Positions 43,301 through 50,365 of a DNA stretch of 64,000 nucleotides are shown in pieces. Under the pieces are notes generated by a model. It was not told where the DNA came from and made no database searches. It saw nothing but the letters and a program-made list of their open reading frames with translations. The position numbers and the translations under genes are program-made. The first letter of the stretch is position 1. Each line of letters opens with the position of its first letter. The DNA is from Arthrobacter mobilis (GTDB lineage: Bacteria; Actinomycetota; Actinomycetes; Actinomycetales; Micrococcaceae): assembly GCF_012395835.1 (NCBI RefSeq), contig NZ_JAAZSQ010000007.1, positions 1 to 64,000 on the forward strand. The letters are read 5' to 3'.

Positions 43301-44668
43301 ATGGAACTGCGTGACAGCATCAACCGTTCGAGGATGTCGCCCTATCAATGGCTCATTGTCGGACTCTGTGTCCTGCTGAATGCCCTCGACGGGTTCGACG
43401 TCATGGCCATGGCCTTCACGGCCACCAGTGTAACCAATGATTTCGCGCTGAGCGGCGCCGAACTCGGGCTGCTCCTGAGCGCCGGCCTGGTAGGGATGGC
43501 GGTCGGTTCCCTCGTGCTGGCGCCGTTCGCCGACATCGTGGGCCGGCGGCCGATGATCCTGGCTTCCGTGGCGCTGGCCGCCGCCGGTATGTTCCTGTCC
43601 TCGCTGGCCCATTCGCCGGTTGAGCTCGGGCTGTGGCGCGTGGTCACGGGCCTGGGCGTAGGCGGCATCCTGGCCTGCACCAACGTGATTGCCAGTGAGT
43701 ACTCCTCCGACCGCTGGCGCGGCTTGAGCATCGGCATCTACACCGCTGGCTACGGTGTCGGCGCCACCTTGGGCGGCATGGCGGCTGTGTCGCTGCAGAG
43801 CAGCTACGGGTGGCGCTCGGTCTTCGTCTTTGGCGGGATCGCCACTGCCGCGGCGCTGGCGCTGCTGGCCGCACTGCTGCCCGAATCCGTGGACTTCCTG
43901 TTGACCAGGCGTCCGCGCAACGTCGTGGAGCGGCTCAACCGAATCGCCCGCCGCATCGGCCAGCCCCCGGTAGGCGTCCTGGCCGAAGTTCAGGCAGGTA
44001 GGCTTGGTGCCGGACCGGGCAACTCGGCCAGGAGCCGCAACACGGTCGGTGACCTGCTCACGCCGGCAAACCGCCGTGCCACGCTGCTGATCTGGCTGGC
44101 ATTCTTCGCCACGATGTTCGGCTTCTACTTCGTCAACAGCTGGACCCCGAGGCTGCTGGTTGAAGCAGGCATGACGGAACAGCAAGGCGTCGTCGGCGGC
44201 CTGATGTTGACCTTGGGCGGTACCTTCGGCTCCATTCTCTACGGGGTGCTGGCGACGAAGTGGAGCAGCCGGGGCGTATTCACCGGCTTCGCGGCCCTTT
44301 CCGCGGTGTCCATGGTCCTGTTCATTAGCTCCGCCGGCGTGCTGGCCCTGGCCTTCGCCGCCGGCGTCGCCGTGGGCATGCTCATCAACGGCTGCATCGC
44401 CGGCCTCTACACGATCACTCCATCGCTCTACGCAACCGGGGCGCGCAGCACCGGCGTGGGATGGGCAATCGGCATTGGGCGCATCGGTGCAATTGTCGCC
44501 CCGATGATTACCGGTGCCCTCCTGGATGCGGCGTGGACCCCGGTCCAGCTCTACCTCGGCGTCGGCGCCGTAGTCCTGATCGCTGCGGCTGCCGTGCGGA
44601 TGCTGGGACCGTCAACGGTGAATGCTCCGGTTCGGGAACCGGAGCTGGCCGAGGTGCCCGGAAAATAG
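43301..44668 (+). CDS. vanK: Aromatic acid:H+ symporter (VanK-like MFS)
   Basis: A 455-residue, 12-TM MFS protein of the AAHS group. It has DGFDVMAMAF in TM1 and the loop motif LAPFADIVGRRPMIL. Its position after vanB matches vanK of C. glutamicum, which imports vanillate and protocatechuate. The ribosome site is weak. A bidirectional hairpin follows. The transport substrate is inferred from the operon. Confidence 0.9.
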   Translation: MELRDSINRSRMSPYQWLIVGLCVLLNALDGFDVMAMAFTATSVTNDFALSGAELGLLLSAGLVGMAVGSLVLAPFADIVGRRPMILASVALAAAGMFLSSLAHSPVELGLWRVVTGLGVGGILACTNVIASEYSSDRWRGLSIGIYTAGYGVGATLGGMAAVSLQSSYGWRSVFVFGGIATAAALALLAALLPESVDFLLTRRPRNVVERLNRIARRIGQPPVGVLAEVQAGRLGAGPGNSARSRNTVGDLLTPANRRATLLIWLAFFATMFGFYFVNSWTPRLLVEAGMTEQQGVVGGLMLTLGGTFGSILYGVLATKWSSRGVFTGFAALSAVSMVLFISSAGVLALAFAAGVAVGMLINGCIAGLYTITPSLYATGARSTGVGWAIGIGRIGAIVAPMITGALLDAAWTPVQLYLGVGAVVLIAAAAVRMLGPSTVNAPVREPELAEVPGK

Positions 44669-44681
44669 CGGCCCGGTGATG

Positions 44682-44717
44682 GAAGGTGGCGGTGCCTGTC
44701 AAGGCGCCGCCACCTTC
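44682..44717. terminator. Bidirectional terminator after vanK
   Basis: GAAGGTGGCGG (44682-44692) pairs with CCGCCACCTTC (44707-44717). It lies between the convergent vanK and the haem-oxygenase-like gene. Confidence 0.65.
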
Positions 44718-44736
44718 TGTACCGAAGTCCTTCGGG

Positions 44737-45066
44737 CTAGCCCGCGTTGCCGGTGCTGCCGCCGGCGATCTTGTAGCTCCAGAGCTCGGAGGACATGCCC
44801 ACCGGTTTCTGCGCCGGCGCCCCGCCGGATTCCTGCGCGTGGCCCTGGGCGAAGGCCCGGGACTTCTGCCACGCCTCGAAGGACTCCTCGTCGCGCCAGC
44901 GGGTCACCACCAGCCAGGTGTTGCGGTCGTCCGTGGGCTGCAGCAGCTCGAAGCCCTCGAAGCCGTCCTGGTTGTCCACCGCACCGGCGCGGGCGGCGAA
45001 GCGCTTGGCGAGCTCGTCGCCGGAGTCGGCGGGAACGGTAATGGCATTGATCTTGATAATGGTCAT
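44737..45066 (-). CDS. IsdG/MhuD-like haem-degrading monooxygenase
   Basis: A 109-residue ABM-fold (dimeric ferredoxin-like) protein. The residue set N7, W66 and H76 falls at the same positions as the catalytic Asn-Trp-His triad of IsdG-type haem oxygenases. NQDGFEGFELLQP and WLVVTRWRDEESFEAW are typical of HmoA proteins. It would open haem and release iron. No haem-uptake gene adjoins it. The assignment as haem oxygenase instead of a quinol monooxygenase rests on the triad. Confidence 0.75.
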   Translation of the reverse strand: MTIIKINAITVPADSGDELAKRFAARAGAVDNQDGFEGFELLQPTDDRNTWLVVTRWRDEESFEAWQKSRAFAQGHAQESGGAPAQKPVGMSSELWSYKIAGGSTGNAG

Positions 45067-45182
45067 GGGCCCATTATGCTCTGCGGCCCTCGGCGGGTCA
45101 GGAGAGTCCCTGTGCGGGGCGCCGGCTGCACGCTCGCCTCTGCCTACTTCCTCTTCGGCCGCAAAAGGTAGCGCCCCTCCCC

Positions 45183-45242
45183 GTTGACGACGTAGAAAGC
45201 GCCCTTCTCAGGCCTGAAAAGGGCCGTATCCGCCCCGTCAAC
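45183..45242. repeat. Dispersed palindrome P1, copy C
   Basis: A 60-bp imperfect palindrome with ends GTTGAC and GTCAAC. Its right arm, read on the other strand, is GTTGACGGGGCGGAT followed by ACGGCCCTTTTCA, nearly the left arm of copy B at 6414. It lies between the haem-oxygenase-like gene and the LysR gene. Confidence 0.8.
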
Positions 45243-45303
45243 TCGGGATCCGGGCCGGCAGAAGTTCCGGGAACTCAAGTTTGCGGGGGAGAAGTCGGCG
45301 CGC

Positions 45304-45321
45304 ATGGTTTCATATGACCAT
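45304..45321. promoter_or_regulatory. Candidate LysR autoregulatory site
   Basis: An inverted repeat ATGGT (45304-45308) and ACCAT (45317-45321) around TTCATATG, 33 bases before the LysR start. A dyad in this position is typical of LysR-type self-control. A CCATAG half-site here recurs at 49081-49087. Confidence 0.4.
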
Positions 45322-45353
45322 AGACACCATCCATCCGGCCGGAGGCTCTGACG

Positions 45354-46232
45354 TTGGACCTGAACCTGCTGCGGACCTTCATCTCCGTCTACGAGACCGG
45401 CAGCCTTACCCGCACGGCCCAGGCCATGTTCGTCACCCAGCCCTCGGTCAGCCACGCGCTCTCGCGGCTGCGCCGCGAACTCGCCGACGACCTCTTCGTC
45501 CGCGGCGGCGGCCGGATGGAGCCCACCCCGCTGGCCGTTGAGCTGTACCCGGTCTTCAAGGAGTCCGTCGGCCGGATCGATTTGGCCGTGGACAGCGTGC
45601 GCAGCTTCGATCCGGCCACCTCCACGCACCGGTTCCGGCTGGCGCTGTCGGACCTGGGCGAACTCGGGTTCCTGCCGCAGATCCTCAAGCGGGTCTCCCG
45701 GGAAGCGCCGCTGGTGGAGATCGACGTCGTGCCGATGGAGATCGAACTGCTCGCCGAGTGGCTGACCAAGGGGAGCGTGGACGCCGCGATCGCCTCCTGG
45801 CCGATCCGCGGCGCCTTCAACAGCACGCTGCTCAAGGCCGAGAAGTACGTCTGCCTGCTGCGCGCCGACTACCCGCTTAGCAACGGCGCGATCACGCTGG
45901 AGCAGTTCGCCGAAGCCGGCCACGCGATCGTCGCCAGGACCACCGGGCACCAGCTGCCGGAAACAGTGATGGATTCCCTCGGCATCGTCCGCCGGGCCAC
46001 GGTCACCGTCCACCATTTCGCGGTCCTGCCGCACATCGTCTCCGAATGCAACCTCGTGGCCATCGCGCCGGAGAGCATGGCCCGCGGCTGGCTGCAGAAG
46101 TGGCCGCTGAAGACGGCGGAGCTGCCGTTCGAGGTGCCCGCGCTGGAGGTGACGCTGCACCTGCGGACCGCGGAACGCGAATCCCCGGCCCTGGCTTGGT
46201 TCCAGCGGACGGTGCTCGACGCCCTCCGTTAA
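45354..46232 (+). CDS. LysR-family transcriptional regulator
   Basis: A 292-residue LTTR. The N-terminal HTH is DLNLLRTFISVYETGSLTRTAQAMF followed by TQPSVSHALSRLRRELADDLF, with a substrate-binding domain after it. The start is TTG 45354 with GGAGG eight bases upstream; an in-frame stop precludes a longer form. It lies just upstream of, and in the same direction as, the solute-binding and ThDP-enzyme genes, so it likely activates them with their substrate as co-inducer. The effector is unknown. Confidence 0.9.
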   Translation: MDLNLLRTFISVYETGSLTRTAQAMFVTQPSVSHALSRLRRELADDLFVRGGGRMEPTPLAVELYPVFKESVGRIDLAVDSVRSFDPATSTHRFRLALSDLGELGFLPQILKRVSREAPLVEIDVVPMEIELLAEWLTKGSVDAAIASWPIRGAFNSTLLKAEKYVCLLRADYPLSNGAITLEQFAEAGHAIVARTTGHQLPETVMDSLGIVRRATVTVHHFAVLPHIVSECNLVAIAPESMARGWLQKWPLKTAELPFEVPALEVTLHLRTAERESPALAWFQRTVLDALR

Positions 46233-46336
46233 GCCTTCATTAGGCGCATCTATTCAGGCTAGAGAGAATATTCAGTAGCCGCATGCCTTCGATGTTCCTA
46301 GACTGCAGGGGAAGGGAACTCAACACAAGGAAGTGC

Positions 46337-47320
46337 ATGATGAACCGCCTCGCCACAGCCCTCGCCTCCGCCGCCTCCGTTCTGTTGCTGGCAGCCTGCG
46401 GCTCGGGCACCACCGCCCCCGCGGAAAGCCCCGGAACCCAGGCCGGCCTGACCGAAGTCACCGTCGGCGCCATCCCGATCGGCGACGTCGCACCGCTGCA
46501 CCTGGGCAAGGCCAAGGGCTTCTTCGAGGAGGAAGGCCTGGACCTGGCCATCGAGAGCACCACCGGCGGTGCCGTCGCCGTCCCCGGCGTGGTCAGCGGC
46601 AGCTTCGACTTTGCCTTCGGCAACATGGTTTCCCTGATGGTCGCCCGGGACCAGGGGCTGGACCTGAAGTACGTCACCAACGGCACGACGACGACCGGCG
46701 AGGTCGGCAAGGACTTCGCCGCCGTCGTCGTGGCCGCGGATTCGGACATCCGGTCCGTGACCGACCTGGAGGGCAAGACGGTGTCCTCGAACAACCTGGC
46801 CAACATCGGCGACACCACCATCCGCGCCGCCGTGGACGAGGCCGGCGGGGACGGTTCCTCGCTGACCTTCGTGGAGGTCGCGTTCCCGGATGCGCTCGCC
46901 GCCGTCGAGAACGGACAGGTCGACGCCGCGCTGATCCTGGAGCCGTTCCTGACCCCGGCCCTGGAAAGCGGAGCCCGGGCCGTCGCCTGGCCGTACGCCC
47001 AGACGCACCCGGACCTGGACATCGGCGGCTACTTCGCCACCGCGCAGGCCATCGAGCAAAAGCCGGAGCTGGTTCAGAAGTTCGACGCCGCGATGACCAA
47101 GTCCATGCAGTACGCCCAGGAGCACCCGGAGGAGGTCCGCGAAATCATCGGGACCTACACCAAGACGGACAAGGAACTGCTGGCGAAGATCACGCTGCCC
47201 CGCTTCACCCCTGAGTTCCACCGCGACGCCGCCCAAAGGCTCGGCGAGGCGGCCCTCAAGTACGAAACCATCAAGAAGGCCCCGGACCTGGACGCCCTGC
47301 TCCCCGCCGAAGGAAATTGA
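46337..47320 (+). CDS. ABC-type solute-binding lipoprotein (NMT1/SsuA-like), paralogue 2
   Basis: A 327-residue lipoprotein: lipobox LLLAAC with Cys21, then the same fold as its paralogues (VTVGAIPIGDVAPLHLGKAKGFFEEEGL, FAFGNMVSLMVARDQGL, VDAALILEPF). The start at 46337 or 46340 has AAGGAAG upstream. It is followed after 23 bases by a ThDP enzyme, so both are likely one transcript downstream of LysR. No permease or ATPase is nearby. The ligand is unknown; aromatic or keto acids fit the context. Confidence 0.85.
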   Translation: MMNRLATALASAASVLLLAACGSGTTAPAESPGTQAGLTEVTVGAIPIGDVAPLHLGKAKGFFEEEGLDLAIESTTGGAVAVPGVVSGSFDFAFGNMVSLMVARDQGLDLKYVTNGTTTTGEVGKDFAAVVVAADSDIRSVTDLEGKTVSSNNLANIGDTTIRAAVDEAGGDGSSLTFVEVAFPDALAAVENGQVDAALILEPFLTPALESGARAVAWPYAQTHPDLDIGGYFATAQAIEQKPELVQKFDAAMTKSMQYAQEHPEEVREIIGTYTKTDKELLAKITLPRFTPEFHRDAAQRLGEAALKYETIKKAPDLDALLPAEGN

Positions 47321-47343
47321 GCCATGCGAAAGGAAATCGAACA

Positions 47344-48984
47344 ATGAGAGTAGCCGAAGCCGTCGGCCGCACCCTGGCGCAGCTGGGCCTGGCGCATGTG
47401 TTCGGGGTGACCGGAAGCGGGAACTTCCACGTCACCAACGCCCTGATCGACGCCGGCGTGAAGTTCACCGCCGCACGGCACGAAATGGGTGCGGCCTGCA
47501 TGGCGGACGCCTACTCGCGCAGCACCGGCCGGGTGTCGGCGGTCAGCGTGCACCAGGGCTGCGGGCTGACCAATGCCATGACCGGCATCGGCGAGGCGGC
47601 CAAGAGCCGCACCCCGATGCTGGTGCTCTCCGGCGACACCCCACCCACGCAGAAGACCTCCAACTTCTGGATCGACCAGGCAGCTGCCGTGGCCGCCCTC
47701 GGCGCCAAGGTGGAGCGCATCCACTCGGCCGAAACCGCCGTCGCCGACGCGGTGCGGGCCTTTGCGCTGGCCCGCGACGAGCGCTGCACGGTGCTGCTGA
47801 ACCTGCCGCTGGACGTCCAGGAGGAGCAGATCGAGTGGACGCCGGAAGCGGTGCCCGTCCCCGCCCCGCGCCTGGTCCCGGGCCCCTCCCCGGAGGCGGT
47901 CTCCCGGCTGGCCGACCTGCTCGCCGGCGCCCGCCGGCCGGTGCTGGTGGGCGGCCGCGGGGCCCTCGCCGCCCGCGCCGACATCGAGGCGCTCGCCGAC
48001 CGGACGGGCGCGCTGCTGACCACCTCGGCGGTGGGCCGCGGAATCTTCACCGGCAACCCCTGGTACCTGGACGTGATGGGTGGCTTCTCCACGGACACGA
48101 CGGCGGAACTGATCCAGGGTGCCGACGTCGTCGTGGCCTTCGGCGCCAGCCTCAACCGCTGGACCAGCCGCAGCGGCTCGCTGCTGCCCTCGGCCACGGT
48201 GGTCCAGGTGGACCTCAGCCCCGAAGCCATCGGCTTCCACCGGCCGGTGGAGTTCGGGGTCATCGGCGATTCGGCCCTGGTGGCCGCCGCCGTGGAGCGC
48301 GAACTCGCCAGCCGCGGCGTGCAGTCCGCCGGCTACCGCTCCGAGGAGGTGCAGGCCCGGATCAAGGCCGGCAGCCAGTGGGTGGACGTGGAATTCGAAC
48401 CGGTCAGCTCCGGCGGCACCATCGACCCGCGCACCCTGACGCTGGCGCTGAACGACATGCTGCCGATGGAGCGCGTGGTGGTGCCCGACGGCGGCAACTT
48501 CAACGGCTATCCGGCGATGTTTTTCCAGATCCCCGATGCCCGCGGCTACTGCCTGCCGCTGGCCTTCCAGTCCATCGGCCTGGCCCTCTCCTGCGCCATC
48601 GGCACGGCGGTGGCCAACCCGGACCGCATGGCGGTGGCCGGCATCGGCGACGGCGGGTTCATGATGAGCCTGGCCGAGCTGGATACCGCGGTGCGCCTGA
48701 AGCTGCCGCTGGTGGTGGTGGTCTACAACGACAACGCCTACGGAGCGGAGGTCCACCACTTCATCCACGAGACCGACAAGATGGGCACCGTAGTGTTCCC
48801 CGAGACCGATATCGCCGCGATCGCCCGAGGCTTCGGCTGCACCGGGGTCACGGTACGGTCCGAACAGGACCTGCAGGGTGTGCGGGACTGGCTGGCCGGG
48901 GAGCGGACCACCCCGCTGGTGGTCGACGCGAAGATCAGCTCGTTCCCGTCCTGGGTGCTGGCGCACACCTTCGACGAAGAGTGA
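47344..48984 (+). CDS. ThDP-dependent enzyme of the acetolactate synthase / benzoylformate decarboxylase superfamily
   Basis: A 546-residue three-domain ThDP enzyme. The activating Glu is E47 (RHEMG). The cofactor motif runs from GDG (435-437) to N462-N464 (YNDNAYG). H70 in SVHQGCGLTNAM aligns with the catalytic His70 of benzoylformate decarboxylase, where acetolactate synthases have no His. The start at 47344 has AAAGGAAATCG upstream. It could decarboxylate a 2-keto acid such as an aryl-glyoxylate, but the exact reaction cannot be read from sequence. It is coupled to the binding protein before it and ends in a hairpin. Confidence 0.8.
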   Translation: MRVAEAVGRTLAQLGLAHVFGVTGSGNFHVTNALIDAGVKFTAARHEMGAACMADAYSRSTGRVSAVSVHQGCGLTNAMTGIGEAAKSRTPMLVLSGDTPPTQKTSNFWIDQAAAVAALGAKVERIHSAETAVADAVRAFALARDERCTVLLNLPLDVQEEQIEWTPEAVPVPAPRLVPGPSPEAVSRLADLLAGARRPVLVGGRGALAARADIEALADRTGALLTTSAVGRGIFTGNPWYLDVMGGFSTDTTAELIQGADVVVAFGASLNRWTSRSGSLLPSATVVQVDLSPEAIGFHRPVEFGVIGDSALVAAAVERELASRGVQSAGYRSEEVQARIKAGSQWVDVEFEPVSSGGTIDPRTLTLALNDMLPMERVVVPDGGNFNGYPAMFFQIPDARGYCLPLAFQSIGLALSCAIGTAVANPDRMAVAGIGDGGFMMSLAELDTAVRLKLPLVVVVYNDNAYGAEVHHFIHETDKMGTVVFPETDIAAIARGFGCTGVTVRSEQDLQGVRDWLAGERTTPLVVDAKISSFPSWVLAHTFDEE

Positions 48985-48990
48985 GGCCAC

Positions 48991-49023
48991 GACGGCGGCG
49001 CAGGCTTATCCTGCGCCGCCGTC
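48991..49023 (+). terminator. Terminator of the ThDP-enzyme operon
   Basis: A perfect 14-bp stem GACGGCGGCGCAGG (48991-49004) with its complement (49010-49023) and loop CTTAT, six bases after the stop. Confidence 0.7.
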
Positions 49024-49074
49024 CGGCTGCCCAAACCGGCCAGGACACGATCCGGTGACGCCCGTTGACCACTC

Positions 49075-49088
49075 CCTATGGCCATAGG
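49075..49088. promoter_or_regulatory. Perfect palindrome upstream of the third binding protein
   Basis: CCTATGGCCATAGG is a perfect 14-bp palindrome 72 bases before the start of the solute-binding gene. It shares CCATAG with the LysR upstream site at 45304-45321, so the LysR protein may control both, but this is tentative. Confidence 0.45.
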
Positions 49089-49160
49089 TAGCGTGATGTG
49101 CGACACATCGCTGCGGCGTCCCGCCGCGGTCCATGCCAACCATCGGTAGGGAGCAAAAGC

Positions 49161-50138
49161 ATGAGGAAACTAAGTGCGGCCTTGGGCCTGGTGGCCGTCC
49201 TGGCCCTGACCGCCTGCGGCGGCGGCAGCCCGTCCGGCGGGGAAACCGAGCCTGCTGCCGGCGGCAGCCCCGGCCTGACGCCGGTCAACGTCGGCGTCAT
49301 CCCGATCGTCGATGTCGCGCCGATCTACCTGGGCGTCAAGGAGGGCATCTTCGAGGCCGAAGGGCTCGACGTCGAGCTCACCCAGGCCCAGGGCGGAGCC
49401 GCCATCGTGCCGGCGATCACCAACGGCCAGATGGACTTCGGCTTCAGCAACGTCACCTCGCTGATCATCGCCCGGTCCAAGGGGCTGCCGCTGAAGATGA
49501 TGGCCAGCGGTTCCTCGTCCACCGGCGACCAGGACGCGGACTTTGCAGCCGTCATGGTCAAGCCGGACAGCGGCATCAAGGAAATCAAGGACCTGGTGGG
49601 CAAGAAGATCGCGGTCAACACGCTGAACAACATCAGCGACTCGACCATCAGTGCCGCGGTCGAGGAAGCCGGCGGAGACCCGAAGCAGATCGACTTCGTC
49701 GAAATGCCCTTCCCGGACATGCGCGCGGCGCTGGAGCAGGACAATGTCGATGCCATTGCCGCCGTGGAACCCTTCGTGACCATGGCCAAGGGCGACGGCG
49801 CCGTGCCTGTCTTCTCCAACTATGCGCATCCGGTGGATGACCTGACCGTCGCGGTCTACTTCACCTCCGAGCAGTTCGCCCAGCAGAATCCGGAGGTCAC
49901 CGAGGCCTTCGTGACCGCGATGAAGAAGTCCCAGGCTTTCGCCGAGGAGAACCCGGACAAGGTGCGCGCCATCCTGCCCGAGTACACCCAGCTGGACCCG
50001 TCGGTGATCAAGGACCTGACCCTGCCCAAGTTCGCCCAGGAAGTCAACGCCGACTCGATCGAGACGATCGCGGACATCTCGCTGAAGAACGGGCTGATCG
50101 AGGAGAAGCCGGACATGCAGGCGCTGCTGCCCGAGTGA
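49161..50138 (+). CDS. ABC-type solute-binding lipoprotein (NMT1/SsuA-like), paralogue 3
   Basis: A 325-residue lipoprotein: lipobox ALTAC with Cys19, then VNVGVIPIVDVAPIYLGVKEGIFEAEGL and VDAIAAVEPF as in the other two. AGGGAGCAAAAGC precedes ATG 49161. It stands alone between hairpins, with the CoA ligase promoter downstream. It looks closer to paralogue 2 in its first lobe and to paralogue 1 in phrases such as FVEMPFPDM and ENPDKVRAILP. No transporter core is nearby. Confidence 0.85.
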   Translation: MRKLSAALGLVAVLALTACGGGSPSGGETEPAAGGSPGLTPVNVGVIPIVDVAPIYLGVKEGIFEAEGLDVELTQAQGGAAIVPAITNGQMDFGFSNVTSLIIARSKGLPLKMMASGSSSTGDQDADFAAVMVKPDSGIKEIKDLVGKKIAVNTLNNISDSTISAAVEEAGGDPKQIDFVEMPFPDMRAALEQDNVDAIAAVEPFVTMAKGDGAVPVFSNYAHPVDDLTVAVYFTSEQFAQQNPEVTEAFVTAMKKSQAFAEENPDKVRAILPEYTQLDPSVIKDLTLPKFAQEVNADSIETIADISLKNGLIEEKPDMQALLPE

Positions 50139-50168
50139 ACCGGGCCGGCAGCCACATCCGTGCTCCAG

Positions 50169-50206
50169 GAGGGGGAGGCTGAAGCGTGCTGCTTCGCCTT
50201 CCCCTC
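50169..50206 (+). terminator. Terminator after paralogue 3
   Basis: The hairpin GAGGGGGAGGCTGAAGC (50169-50185) with GCTTCGCCTTCCCCTC (50191-50206) is followed by TTTG, 30 bases after the stop. Confidence 0.7.
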
Positions 50207-50249
50207 TTTGTGCGGCCGGCCCGGCCATTTATCCCATCTTTAACAACTA

Positions 50250-50279
50250 TTGACTTTTTCAACCAATCGCCTCTAGCGT
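50250..50279 (+). promoter_or_regulatory. CoA ligase promoter with MarR-type operator
   Basis: TTGACT (50250-50255) and TAGCGT (50274-50279) form a promoter with an 18-bp spacer. The operator TTGACTTTTTCAA (50250-50262) covers the -35 box and differs by one base from the site at 635-647 beside the MarR gene. This places the ligase in the regulon of that regulator, by inference. Confidence 0.55.
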
Positions 50280-50365
50280 AAGTCTTGGCCAACGTGACTG
50301 TGCTCACGCGGGCTCCGGACAGGCAAATGCAGTTCCCCGCAGCGGGGACATCGTGAAGGGTATGT

